Shown one piece after another: positions 32,801-45,400 of a stretch of DNA of 64,000 nt (position 1 is the stretch's first letter; each line of letters begins with the position of its first letter). Source of the stretch: Linnemannia schmuckeri (Eukaryota; Mortierellomycota; Mortierellomycetes; Mortierellales; Mortierellaceae). Made by a program: the position numbers and the translations under genes. The notes beneath the pieces were generated by a model, which did not search any database, was not told the origin of the DNA, and saw nothing but the letters and a program-made list of their open reading frames with translations. The DNA lies in the NCBI GenBank assembly GCA_029449235.1, contig JANATG010000008.1:496001-560000 (forward strand). Direction: 5' to 3'.

Positions 32801-35800
32801 GTCTAGTGTATACATGTATCTCTTTTGGGAACAGTGGTAAATTGCCTGCAGATCATGTACCGCACCATAGCATTTGTTTATTGATGGATGGGTGAGAATG
32901 AAAAAGGGCTTAATCAAACCAGACTTTTTTTTTTGCACTATCGAACTTGATTGAAAAGGTCTTCTTTCCCTATTCTTCAGTACAACCAGCATGTTGTTTT
33001 GTGTTTTTGAATGACCATGGATAAGAGAATGGTGAGCATGTCCTATGCTGGCAGTTTTTTTTTTGTGAAACTTGTAGCTGTTCAAGGCATCAACACAACA
33101 AGGCACAAAACCAAATCAAACACGAATCAGAAGGCGGGAAAAAAGACTGGGACCTATAGGACAAGGACCACCATACGATATACGAACAAGAATATGGACA
33201 TAATGTTGTTTACATGGATGACAGGTAAGAAACTGAGCTATAAGAAAGAAAGAAAAAAGACAGAAGGGAAAAGTGAGAGGCGTAAAGAGACAAACAAAAA
33301 CACATGTCCAACTTTAATTTTTGGATCATGGTTGGATGCACTGTCCGCCATGCCGTCGCCACCAGAGTTTCAAGGCAAGGCAAGGCAAGTCGAGGCAAGT
33401 CATGGGCTTGTTTTGAGCAACTGTGCATATTTAACCATTTGAAGGCTACAGGGGAGAGAGATAGAAAGAGAAAAAGGGAGGGAGAGGACCAACAATCGCC
33501 TTCCTCCACAAGGTTCATCTCTCCAAGCCAAAGGAGGCCTAGGCACCTCTCTCAGTCCCTTTGTCTCGTCATCATTTATGCACTAGCACTCAACGTACTA
33601 AACGTCGAAAAATCGCCTTTGGCACGTTTTCCGCCCCTTGAAGGCTATTTTGCAAGGGTAAAAGTATTGGGCCCACGTTTGCCCCTTGAGGCGGACGAAC
33701 CATGAGCACTATGTTCCGACTTCCATGCTCTCCCTCTCTTTGCTCGTCTTTTTCGTCGTAGTCTCGTTCATCTCCCATTTTTTATGTGGCAGACGATGTT
33801 TCATCGAAGTTTGCCCTTGTCTATCAATTTAGTCGAGGCATCTCAAAGGGCACATCACGAATCCAGCAACAATACAAAAGGCAGACAATGACTCCCGGGC
33901 AAATAAAAAAAACGACAAAGGCGCCCACTGCATCTGCTGCAACTGCCTGTCGTATGTCTTTTATCATTCTCGGTGGGTAAATAAACAAATACGACAGGAC
34001 AGGTCAAAGTTCTGTACACAACAAATCAGCACAACAAATTTCCGAGCGAAGAGGAAAAGAGCTTTCTCCTCTGCTCTGGAACTCCCAATCCGTTTTAACC
34101 CAATGAAAATCCGTTCTCTTTGCTGTCTTAATCAGGAACTACCACCATTTTGGGCGGCTGTGTAACCATCCCTCGGCACATTTTTTCATGCTATATGTGT
34201 GTGTGCTCGAGTTGATTCAGTGTTAACATGCACATCTTTTTTTTTTTGTATGTGTGTGCAGTGCGGGTTACTTTCATGGCCCTCGCCCCCTTCCATCCAG
34301 AAAGAAAATGTGAGCAGAAGGAGAGAAAAGAAAGGGGAAAAAAAGGAATCCGAGAAGAGAAAAGAGAGTTAAGCTCTAAGGTCTGGGTCCTGAACTTTCT
34401 CTCTTTGAAAACTCTTTGGCCTTGTCGTTGTTTTTTTTTTTTTTTGTTTTTTTCAGGCAAATCAAAAGGGGGATGTGAACATGATACAGGTTAGCGACAA
34501 ACTTTCCCCATGAGTGTTTTTCAAATGATCCTCTCTTTTTGTTCTGCGCATCACTTTGTCATTATTTTTTTTGTTTTTTCATTCGGGTCCTCTTTCAACC
34601 TATTGTTCATTTTTCATTCTTTCCTCATTCAACATCTTTCTTTCGTCTTACAGAGATGCAAGCACCATTTCGGATAACAACTCAAACTTTCGCCCCATTG
34701 ACACGAAGTACTCCGCTGGGCGTCATGTTCTCGTTGTCGTTGCGGGTCGGGTGGGCGTGTTTTCCTGTACTGCAATGCTTGCCTGATTCAAACACGTATG
34801 ATTGGTACTATTCTCTATCACTTTCTCTTATTCCCTCTTTCACCTCTCCGCTCTCTTCACCATATCCGACCCTATCAAAAGCCGGTTTTTCATGTGGCAG
34901 ACGACGCATTTCGAAAAGACTCAATCTATTCAAAAAATAAATTTAATAAAAAAACGCATCTGAAGATCTCCTTTACCAGCTTCTTTTGGATCGCTTTCTT
35001 TTTTTTTTCAATTGTCTGAAGGCAGTGTAGAAGGCCTGGCTCATGTCCAACGGAGCTGGCTCACCAATTTGCCGATCTGTTTAGCGCGGCAAAAAAAAAT
35101 GCAACTGAAAAATACAAGATGTTATGCTAGAGGTCAGAGCGAGAGAGATAGATTACGCCGTCAGTTCTAGACTTCTTGGGGTCTGGCATGATCCGGTGGG
35201 TCCACCAATTCATGCAAAAAAAAGGCAAGAAAACGAGTAAATAAACATCAAAGGACAAACAATAACAAACTCTACGCCCGTCTACCATTTTTGCTCCGTC
35301 TCATTTTTTTTTTTTTTTCGTCTCTTGTAGTTCTGCTGATTGTTTGTTCTCTCGCTCAAGAGGAAAAAGACACTCAGCGGAATAGAACCCAGGGAATACT
35401 TAACTGAAGGAACGCGATGAAGACCAAAATAAAACAACAACAACAGCAACAACAACAACAGCATCAACAACAACAGCAACAACAACAACCTTAACCACCT
35501 ACTGACCAATCAAAGAAAAACAAACCACCGTGCACAAACAACAACCAAACATCAACATCCATACACACTCTAACTGGTCGATGTCGTTTTTCAAATCCTA
35601 CCCCAAAATCGAATTTTGTATATGAATGAGCGAAAAGAGAAATGCCGAAAAAGAACACCTAAGAGAAAAGAAAGGGCCCATGGGTTGAGCAATGGAGATT
35701 GGCTTGGTGAATTAAGAGTTCCTTGTATCCAAAAGGTGCACTCCTCTGTCTGTCTCTCTGTCTATCTCTATCTTTTTTTCTTCTCATTTTCACATTTTTT

Positions 35801-36216
35801 TTTCTCGCTCGTTCCTTTTCTTCGTCTTCTCTCTGTCCGACTTTCGTCTTGCTTATTGTAAACATCTTATATCTCTGACTTTTCTGTCTTTCTTCTCTCT
35901 TGTAACTCCATTTGAGTACAAGGAGAGTCCGCGTGCAAATGTAACAAAAAGACAGCATAGTTGATAACCACTACCACAAACACCATCAAAAACCGCCCTC
36001 CACAGCTTCTTCTCCCTACACCTTGCATATTATTAGATTGTCCCACAGAATGAAGTGAATCTGCAAAATACCTCCAACAATGCCATCAGACAAAACTCTT
36101 ACGCCTCTCAAAACAACACCTGAAATGTCCACGTAGTTGTTGTTGCTTTTGATGTTATTTACTGTACGGTGGATGTATATCAAACAAATGCTATGTTTGG
36201 TTACGCTGCGCTTCCG
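29887..36216. other. 6.3-kb region with no recognisable gene
   Basis: The first 450 bp are the CT-rich leader (minus sense) of the HMG-box gene. The rest is AT-rich and broken by stops in all frames. It has short A/T runs, CT-rich stretches, a GCAAG-type short repeat near 33374-33400 and a CAA microsatellite at 35435-35490. No open frame resembles a protein family known to me, and no tRNA or rRNA fold was noticed. Non-coding transcripts, extended UTRs or decayed elements cannot be excluded. Confidence 0.55.
35435..35490. repeat. (CAA)n/(CAG)n microsatellite outside genes
   Basis: About 18 CAA/CAG units with one CAT interruption lie in non-coding DNA. The composition resembles the poly-Gln codon tracts of this genome, but the tract is not in a supported gene. 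Confidence 0.85.
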
Positions 36217-37893
36217 TTAATAGTCGTCGTCAGTTCCTTCGTCAGACCCATAGTCGCGTCCAAAGATCGACTTCTTTTTCAGCTTGGATGGGTCGACTTT
36301 TTTATCATCTTCAATCACACCGGCAGTCTTGTATCGCAACTCCAGCATCGCCGTCGAAAAGTTGTCCGTGTTGCCCAGTTCCTCGAATCCAATCAGCCTA
36401 AAATAGATAAAATAAAAAAAAAGTGGATAAGAAGGTCGTTATTTATGTTCTCTTCACTCCATCACTTCTCCATTCGCCTCTTCTTTCGCGCCTCTCTGTT
36501 TCTCTCTCTAGTTCTTCACTACCTCATTGTCTCTCCACAATATGTGGTCCTATTGTCGAATAATTACTCTTCGTCGTTTCATTTTAAATTCATTTCCCCG
36601 TGTCCTGCTCTGCTCTGTCCTGAGGTCTCTGTGCGTTACTTAACAATAACAGCCTCAGATTGTCTTACCTGTCGACTGCAATTCCATCAACGAATGAAAT
36701 GACACAGGGCAAGACCTTGACTTGAAGCTTCTCCACCAGAAAGGGGGCGTTTTCGACCTTGATCTTTACAAACTTTGTCTTAAAGTGCTTTTTTGCCAAA
36801 GTCTATCAAGAATTTGTAAACCAGGGAGAGTATCACTGTTAGTTGGACGCGGGCTGGAGAGGAAGACAGACTATTTTTAACCAGGTAAATAACCCTACTG
36901 TTTTGCCACCATTTCCATATATTGTTATATACAAGTATTGTCGCCTTAGTGAGTTGCCGTATCCAACTACGGTCAGCTTTGTCTGGTTTCTGGATCTACT
37001 TATCGTCGCGTTGTCTCATTTACTTCCTGGCCATTACTCTTGTGCTGCTTAGCAGAGAAAGGGTGCTTGCTTTATGTTACCTCGAGATGCTTGTCGACAA
37101 TCATGCAGCGTCTGAAATCAGAGTGATAAAAATGGATGACACAGTGCTTGGTCTTGGTCGTAATATCCATAATCTCCTTTTCGTCCGTGATATCCTTGTA
37201 CACTCCACTTTCACTCTCCATCATCATCTTTCTCTTTGCCACCCTATAATACAGAAGTATGATAGAAAGAAGAAGGAAGGCGTTAATTGAAACTCTCTCA
37301 CACTCGCATTCACCGAGAGAGAAACGGGACAAGTAAGGATTTATCATGAAGAAGGAATACTTACTCTTCTTTCAGCTCCTCAATACGCTGCTCACGGAAA
37401 CTGGCCATATGGTAATCATCATTCTCGAGCTCCTCAAACAACTCGTCGTCATCCAGATCTGCCTCTTCGCCGTCGTCGTCCTTGTCGATGGTATCGTCGT
37501 CGACGTACCGACTGCTTTTGATGTAGGTGCTGCTGGTGTTACTGTTGGTGGTGGGCTTTTGGTGGCTGCTGCTCTTCTCCGATCCTGCCCCTGTACTACA
37601 ATTTATGTGAAAGCCGAATAGATCAATTATGACGAATATTAGGACCCGCTTATGTACAATTCCACCGGGTATTCTCCTATATGCTCAAAAGTGTCCTTTT
37701 TCCCCAGCCTTGCTACTCCCTAGAACTTGGGAGACATTGGAGAAACAAGAGGTGGATAGATGGCGACACCTTCTTAATGTAACATCTTGAAGGTCATGTA
37801 CCTTGCAGCAGGTCCCGCTCCTGATGGTGCCCCTCCGGTATGTCCTAGTGCTCCTGCTCCTGGTGCTGCTGCTGCAGAGTTCATGTCTGCCAT
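36217..37893 (-). CDS. TXNDC9: Thioredoxin-domain protein 9 / phosducin-like (TXNDC9, yeast Plp1)
   Basis: TXNDC9/Plp1 is a cytosolic co-chaperone that modulates CCT/TRiC folding of tubulin and actin. Five exons, 37893-37802, 37595-37365, 37243-37081, 36802-36669 and 36397-36217, join to 801 nt (266 aa). Residues 1-60 are Ala/Gly- then Ser/Thr-rich. An acidic stretch (YVDDDTIDKDDDGEEADLDD) is followed by LFEELENDDYHMASFREQRI. The thioredoxin fold has YKDITDEKEIMDITTKTKHC, VIHFYHSDFRRCMIVDKHLE, TLAKKHFKTKFVKIKVENAP and LPCVISFVDG. The C-terminus carries LIGFEELGNTDNFSTAMLEL and KKKSIFGRDYGSD. Only one Cys remains at the active site, as in the family, so it is not a redox thioredoxin. The length is normal. 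Confidence 0.94.
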
Positions 37894-38704
37894 TGGTTTT
37901 GTGTTGTTTAGTGATGATTAATAAAGGTGGATGTGAACTTTTCATCAAGTTCTTTCTCTCTCTCTCTCTCTTGTCAGTCCTTCCCCCTCGTTGCCTGTCT
38001 GATCAGATTTTGCCAAGCCACTCAGCTCCAATCAGTTCAGCAGCGCGTCCAAGAAATAAGCTCAGCAAACGCGTTATTTTTTGAATTTTTTTGGTTGTTT
38101 TATTTCAAAAGAGGCATCTAGGTTGTTTTTTAGTATTTTTTTTTGTTTCTTTTGTAAATAGACATGGCGAAAGAGAACGAGGGATATAGAGTCGCGAAAA
38201 CGAAAGTAAAGACAGAACAAGGCAAAATAAAGAAGAGTAGGTATGTGAGGGGTGCATGCGCCAACAAATGATACACTGAAAAAAAAGAAAAAAAAAAAGA
38301 CAACTCGCGAGAGATATGGAACAAAGATCTCTCAAATAAAAAGGGAAGGGGGGAGGGGGACAAGACATGCACGACAACAAGCAAAAAAAATGGAGCAAGG
38401 CGTTTCTCGATTCTTCAATTTGACCAATTGTGCGCATGGCTTTGTTTGGATTCCCCCCTAGACAAAGAAAAAAGTGTTTCCAGGCTCACACAAGGGAAAA
38501 ACAGAGAGAGAGAGAGACAAGGAAAAGGCATCTTCAATTCAGAGGAAAGATGAAGATGGAAGAAAAAGGGGGTGAACAAGGGGGGATAAAAACGAATCGC
38601 AAAATGTGATACGAATGAACGCATAACGGTTGACGAGGAGGAGAAGGGGAGCGAAAGAAGACAGAGGGAGAGAAGGGGACAGAGAGGAAAAGGCTGAGAT
38701 TGCT
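37894..38704. other. Intergenic region between two minus-strand genes
   Basis: 811 bp holding the TXNDC9 promoter (a CT-rich patch in plus sense near 37955-37980) and the 3' flank of the tubby-like gene. It is A-rich and no gene is seen. Confidence 0.6.
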
Positions 38705-39451
38705 TTAGTCAAAGTCGATCAACTCTCGGCTGCGATCGTTCATAATCTCCATCAGACTGAGTACGCTTGTGAGGAGGAGGATCTGGAGACCATTCTTGTC
38801 GAGGACTGTAGCTGTCGATCCATTCGAGACCGTCAGCTTGTCAGAGGCACCGGTGTGGCTGCTGGCCAGCTTAGCAACCTTTGAGACAGGACCCGCTCCC
38901 GTTTGGTGGCAGACAAGGACATCCGAGCCTGGTGGAGCATTGATTCCGTGACCACCGGCGGAAGTCCACTGGTAGATACGGCCCTCGAACTCAAAAGCCC
39001 AGCAGATGTTGGTGTTTCCCTGTGTCTCGGTATAGCGAGGATCTGTGCGCTCATCGTCTTCATCACCGGGCTGGTATATGACCGGAACCTTGGCTCCATT
39101 GGCACCGTTCTTCTCGACGGCCTTCTTAAAGGCAACCATGTCTCGGAATTGGACGTTGATATCCTTGGAATCGGTAGTCAGGTAGAGATCGAGGAGATGC
39201 TCGCCCTTGTTCTTGACTTTGCAGACCTGGTTACCCTTAGTGTCCTTGATCGTCATGTTGCGGTTGACTGCATCCGATTTAGACTGGAAGGTATAGTACT
39301 CCTTCTTGTTCTCGGACTGGCACTTGATCTTGGGCGACAAAAGTCCCACGGCGGTGAGTGTGAAGGAAGTGGATGGGTTCATGGCAGGGATAAATTGAGC
39401 GGGTTCAGAGCGGTTGCTAAGGAGTGCTGGAGCTGGTCGAGCAAGGGACAT
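38705..39451 (-). CDS. Hypothetical protein, possible tubby-like/LURP-one fold
   Basis: This is a single-exon gene of 248 aa. The start is the ATG at 39451, because the frame upstream opens with GTG. I do not recognise a named orthologue. The chain is mostly predicted beta strand: SFTLTAVGLLSPKIKCQSEN, KEYYTFQSKSDAVNRNMTIK, HLLDLYLTTDSKDINVQF, NICWAFEFEGRIYQWTSAGG and SDVLVCHQTG. It ends in a hydrophobic helix (LQILLLTSVLSLMEIMNDRS). Strands followed by a buried C-terminal helix are the plan of the tubby/LURP-one/scramblase fold, as in fungal DUF6593-type proteins. That assignment is a structural guess. No signal peptide is seen. A CT-rich leader of several hundred bases precedes it. Confidence 0.72.
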   Translation of the reverse strand: MSLARPAPALLSNRSEPAQFIPAMNPSTSFTLTAVGLLSPKIKCQSENKKEYYTFQSKSDAVNRNMTIKDTKGNQVCKVKNKGEHLLDLYLTTDSKDINVQFRDMVAFKKAVEKNGANGAKVPVIYQPGDEDDERTDPRYTETQGNTNICWAFEFEGRIYQWTSAGGHGINAPPGSDVLVCHQTGAGPVSKVAKLASSHTGASDKLTVSNGSTATVLDKNGLQILLLTSVLSLMEIMNDRSRELIDFD

Positions 39452-42400
39452 AGGCACTGGGACGGGGATAGGTTTTTGAAAGAGGAATTGACGAAGGATT
39501 TGTGATTTCGATGTAGAAGTGGATGTGGGTATAGCGAGAGGATGGTGGTAGATCTAAAAAAAGTGAAGAAACAAGATGTGAAGAAAGGGATGAAAGTTAA
39601 TTTCTGTTCATAAATAGATAGATCGACATTGTCCATCCAGCATTGGACATATTCCTCTTTCTCTCTCTTTCTTATTCGATGGAGCAAGGAGGGGCTCGAA
39701 AGAGAAGGAGGGATGGGGAGCGAAAGACGGAGTGAGGGTGGTTGGGCAGGGTGGGTGAGAGAGGAAAAAAATGGACCATGCAATAACGAAATAATGAAGC
39801 CCAATTCAGGTACAATATTAATAATATTTTTGAAAATGACAATAGATAGTGACAAGGACGAATGAAATGGTACCCATGTGTGATTGGTGTTATTTTTACA
39901 TTGTTGTTGTTGAAAGGGGACAACTGGGGTGCTGTGAAGAAAAACGACATTTGTTGCAGTTGGGGCAAGAGCACTATTTATGAGTGTCGACGCGTTTAAG
40001 AGAGGGGAGAGATCTGAGAGCTGAGGATGGATCTGGTCTGGCTTGGTCGTTGGTGATTGTTTGTTGGCAAAAGGAAAGGACACGCACGCACACAAACGCA
40101 AAAAAAAGTGAAAAATGAGGAGAGAGAGGGGAGGCAAAAAGAGTTGCAAGGGAGAGGCAGAAAGGCGCGGAAAAGGAGGGAAGAGAAGTGAGGAAGAGGA
40201 GAACAAGGAGGAGCGAAGAAGAAAGACAAAGAAAAAGCAAGACAACAAAAAGGCTTGTATGTTCAAGATTCAAAGAAGGGCTCAACAGAAAAGGAAGAGG
40301 GAAGACGACGACCGGGTGAACTGTGCTTTTTTTTTTCAGGGCCATGAACAGAAAGACCGTGAGATAGGAAGAATAACTGAGCAAGCTTGCTTTATAGGGC
40401 AGTGTGCGACAATCGCACAAAATACAACAATGCGATTGCCGTTGGTGATTGGAGGAGAGGTATCATGAACAACATAAAGGTAACGACGACAACAGCAAAA
40501 CAAAGAACAAGCATCAAAAAACCTCCGTGCAAGAGCACCCTTTTTTTTTGGGACGCATTTAATGTCATTTGTCGAGCTCCCTCCTCAAACGACTCCGTAA
40601 AATACAGGCAAAGAGAGAAAGAATACCGTCGAGTAAAAGTGGAGGCCAAAAAAAAAAAAAAATTGTGTATTATGCTATTCCTCTTATTAGTATCGAGCAT
40701 GAAGAACGGCCACAACAGACAGAACAAAATAACGAAGAAATAAAGGAGATAAAGTTAAGGATGGCCCACTTCTTTTTCCTCTTCTTCTTCCAACAGTTCG
40801 AGGGATGAAGAAAGGGAGAGAGGGAGGGAGGGAGGAAGGGAGGATTCTTTTTTACTCGTCTGGGGTGTAGGATCGCATTAGCATGAATGGAGACCATCCA
40901 CGTTCAGGATCCATTTTCAACATCGTCCTTCCCCCTCCTCCACTCCATGTCCATTCACCCACTTTTTACTTGTTTCTTTTTGTCTTTGGCTCTCTTTACC
41001 TGTAACCCAATCCGCCAGTCTTGTTGATTCCACTCGTTGGTGTTGCATGTTGCAATATCCTGTATTGTTCTCTCAAACACACGCACATTCTCCTCTCACA
41101 CATATCAACTCCTTGCCATGCTATACCACACCCAGTTCATGCCATGCAGCAACCCATTTTTTTTTCTGGCGCCCTCATTCCTTATGTTGTTGCTACTGCA
41201 GGAAAAAACCCTCCTTTTTTTGGAAAGCAAAATCTCGCTTGAAGGGAACATAGAAGTGAAGTGAACAGAGAGTGGGCGGGGGAACCAATCGATAGGGGAG
41301 AAATCGAGGAGGGATCGTTCGAACAGGGGGCTGAGTGAGATCACCAGCCAACAGAGTAGTAAAGAGGAAGATGGATGGAAGAAGGAATACCGATTGAAAG
41401 TTGAGACCTGACGCGTTGGCTGGGTGTAATATTATTTTTGTTACACTTACGATGATCAGAAGGATAGGGAGTGTTCCTGACACATAAAAAGGAGAAGGTT
41501 GGGATCGGATGAGGGAGGTACAGGTAGGAGAGGAGGAGGAAGAAACGCAATTACTTGGATGTACGAATGTTAGGCGAGGTAATGCTACGAGAGTGAGAGT
41601 GAGTGAGAGTGGAGGCCTAATGTTGTTGCTGCCTTGACAGAGATGAGGAGATGAGGACAAAGAGAAGAGAGAGACAAGAAGAAGGAAAGAAGGAAGAAAG
41701 TAAAGAAGGAGAACGAGGAAGACGAGGAAGAAGAAGAGGAGGAGTGTCGAAGGGATTTTTTCTTGTTTCTTTGTGTTCGTTGTGAGACTGAAGAGAAGAA
41801 GGAGGGGGGATCGAAGAAATATCGCCTGTATATAAATGCGTTTTCGCTTTCTTTCCTTCTTTCCTTCTTTCCTTAAAGGTACGGTCGCGTTCTGGATGAG
41901 AGAGAGCATGCCTCATGAAGGATGGCAGGAAAGGGGGTTGGGATGGGATTGAGTTGAACAGCATGAATAACACAATAATATGATTGAATCGATCTGGGGA
42001 GAATGTACTTTTGTTTTATGCTCGAACGCATATAGCGAAGGACAGACGAAGGAATGAACGAAGGAACGGGCGGAAAGGTACGTGCTTAAGGGAAGAGCAA
42101 CTCAGGACCCATTTCACAGCCGTCAAAAGCAGAGAGGCAGGCAGCAGCCCATATTTGAGCCGCAGGACAATTGAGAGCAAAAGGAGGCAAAAAAATGGAC
42201 TGTGCAGGACTACAACAATAACAGACAGATATGGGTGAATGAATGGGCAGAATGAGTTGGGGAGTGGGGAGTGGAAAAAGGAGAGCAATGCAACAACCAA
42301 AGGAAAAAAGGGATGGCCAAACAACGGACGAGCGTGGCGATTCAATCGAGATCCATACAATTTATTTCTTGTCCATCCCCTCCTTAATGCTCGATCCCAC

Positions 42401-45400
42401 TCCCACTCTCACTCCACCCCAGCACTAATGCTAATGGCAATGCCCAACAATGCATTCTCCCAACTGTTGTTTTGTTTTGTTTGTTTCTTTGTGTTTACCT
42501 TTCTGTCATTCATTCCGGGGTGGCAAGGTCCTGCATGTTGGGGTGTGTCCTTTTTTTTTTGTTTGTATTCGCCCAGCAGGCTCCTATTTTTGCTGCCACT
42601 TGTATTCTTCTCTCATACATATCCTTGTGTTGTATCCATCTGGCCAGTGCACATTATTACCTTGCCCTGAAAACATCTAAACAACAATGCGAGTAACAAT
42701 AACAACGAATGGGTAACGGTCCCTGCGGGTATAGTGGAGAGGAAATGTGCTTCAATCGGCATTTTCAACATCCTTGTTTGATTGGCCAATACTGCGCTGC
42801 AAAATAGCTGATCGTTGTTATTGTCTTTTTATTCACCCTTAGTAGTAGGTATGTAGGACTGAGTGCGAGAGCCAATTCATTCTGTTCTAGGAGAGCAAAA
42901 GCAATACCAACCATAGAAAGATCAAGGAAATACTTCATAAAGATACGAAGATCCTCTGTTGTGTAAACATATCAACTGTGAATGGATGAACTTGCTTTTG
43001 CAATTGCAACCACAGGTGGGAGAACAAACAAAGAGACAGTATCATCGAAAATACACTTTGTGAGATACCGGCCAGCTCAGCAGAAATGAAGTGATACCAG
43101 TGCTGCCTCTTGGCTTCTCGTCGTTATTATTGCGTCGACAGGCGTACTCCTTATTATTCGCGTCTGCTGCCTCAAGTCAAGGATAAACCCGCATCGTCAC
43201 TCCCTCATCTTGTTCCAATGGAGCATGAATGGCATTAAATAAGAAGCTATGGCCAAGCAGAGAGAATATGGTTTCCGGAAGTATGTGTAAATGACCACGG
43301 TCGTTTCTTTATCATTTTGTAGGTTTCCCTTTCTTCATCTTCGGGCATTAACCCTTCCTCTCCCACACACACAACTGTACTGCACACTCTCCCTTGGTTT
43401 TTTTCTCGCCTCTCTCTATAACAAAAGGACGGAAGGGATCAAAATACAACAACACAGCTGAGGCAATCCATTTTTTTTTCTTCTGCAGGATCTTAATTTG
43501 CGTATTCTAGCATTTCTCTCTCTCATTCTCCCTTCCTCTCTTCTCGTTGGCTTTATTTTTTTGCGTAATTGCCTTACTCTGGCGGCGATAAAACTATGTT
43601 GATATTGTCAAAACACATACAGCGCCGCATCCTCTTCCCCCTTATTTTCTCTCAGGAATAGGGAGACAGAAGTGAAATATGACCGGGTGACATCTTGGTA
43701 GAGAGAGGAGGAAAATATGAAGGGACAAGGAGACATTGAGGCAGGCAGAAAGTACCGTGTTGTTGTTGTTGTTGTTAATGTTGGTGTTGACTTGATACCC
43801 ATGCAGCCCTTGAAATCTGGGAACTTGCATTTATGCAAACCTATTTGCGTTGCCTTTATGTTTGGTTTTGAGTGTTTTCCTTCCTTGCTTCCTCCCTTCC
43901 TCCCTTTTCCTTCATCTACTTTTTTTCCCTCAGCGCTTCGCCCTTTGCTTCTTTACGAAACTCTTTGTCCCACTTTCAACATCCCAGACCTTTAAATGTC
44001 GATCCCTTTTTTTCTTGTGCAATAAGGTAAACTTTCGTGAATGTAACATGGAAAATAGAGTTTACGCCTTTTTTGCGTCATGTAAAAATTAAAAAAAAAA
44101 TCATCCTTTATTCGTGAAGGTTAACAGTAGGAGGAAGGGAGCAGAAATGGATGCATGAATTATAGTAGCCCAGACGAGGCTGTCGTCGAAACTAGACAAC
44201 GCGGTGTTCATATTTGATATTGGTTTTAATACCAAAAAAAATACACGATTCAAAATTGGGCATTCGCTTATTAGTTGATAGGTTTTTGCTCGGCGATTAG
44301 GGTGTATCGGCAACAGTGATAGAACAGGAATAGTGAACAGGAAAGTGAGAACTCGAACAAGGAGAAAGAGGGCTTTTTTGTTTGCAACCCCCCCCCTTCA
44401 TTATCACTATTCTAGTTTCCCCCGATATGGGATTCGAAAAAATGCAGGAAAACACGTCAGGTCTATGATCCTGTTACGCCTTTTTTGCTCCTTCGCGCTC
44501 TGCTGTGCAATGGGTGGAAAACAATGCATTTTTTATTTATTTTTCTGGATTTCAATACTTCAGTCCTAATTGTGGTCCTCTGATGCCTCCACATCGCAGA
44601 TCAGACGGGCTTGAAGCCATCTCAAGGCTCTAGGACTGTTCGCATGAAAAGAAAAGGGGGAACAAGAGAGGAGACAAAGGAAGAAGACAAAAAAAAGGGA
44701 CAGAAGGGGAAGAAGAGCGCGGGGGAGCGTGAGGGCAGGAGTAAAAATAAGAGAGAAGAGTAGTGACGAATGATAAAGGGAAATAGAGGGATGAGAAAGG
44801 AGGGGAATGGCAGTTGGAGCTAACTAAGAAAGGCCATAGAGTTAAAGGGATCCATAACTGTCAGAGCCCTTTTTCGACAAAAAGAAAAAGACAAAGAGGG
44901 CTTCACAACAACATAGCAAATGGATCAGGGCTCGTGCACGCACCCACCCTACTCCAATACCGTTCCTTCGTTCGTATCTCTCGCTCGTTCACAGTTCTGT
45001 TGCCAATTTAGCTCTTGTGCTCTATTGGCTCCTTGGAAGCCCAGGGCTCATTCAACTTGGAGCAAGCGAGACGCACGTCCGATCTGGGAGAAGAAGCCAG
45101 CTGTAAAAAACGGCGATAAGTGAGGGAGAGAGAGGGGGAGAGGAATCAATGATTGGCGAGAGGTGTCGAGTTAGTCCTATTAGATAGAAATACTTCGCTT
45201 TTATTTTCTATCGCTCTTTTGTGAAAGAACATATATGCTCAGTTTGTGAAAAGTAGAGTAGTATTGCGATCGATGGAAATGTGTAAACTATGAAGAATCA
45301 ATGACCAGATTTAGCCTACTTATTAACGCGCTTGCCGTTGTCCTTTTAAACGACGATCAGTCTGTCATCTCTCTCTCTCTTTTCGATTTGGCTAAAGTGG

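Noticed and set aside
35435..35490. CAA/CAG tract as part of a poly-Gln gene
   Set aside because: The surrounding frames are short and contain stops close to the tract. No conserved sequence adjoins it.
41193..41909. 238-codon minus-strand frame in the gene desert
   Set aside because: It is Ser/Leu/Phe-rich, with composition tracking a CT-rich strand, no conserved motif and no partner exons.
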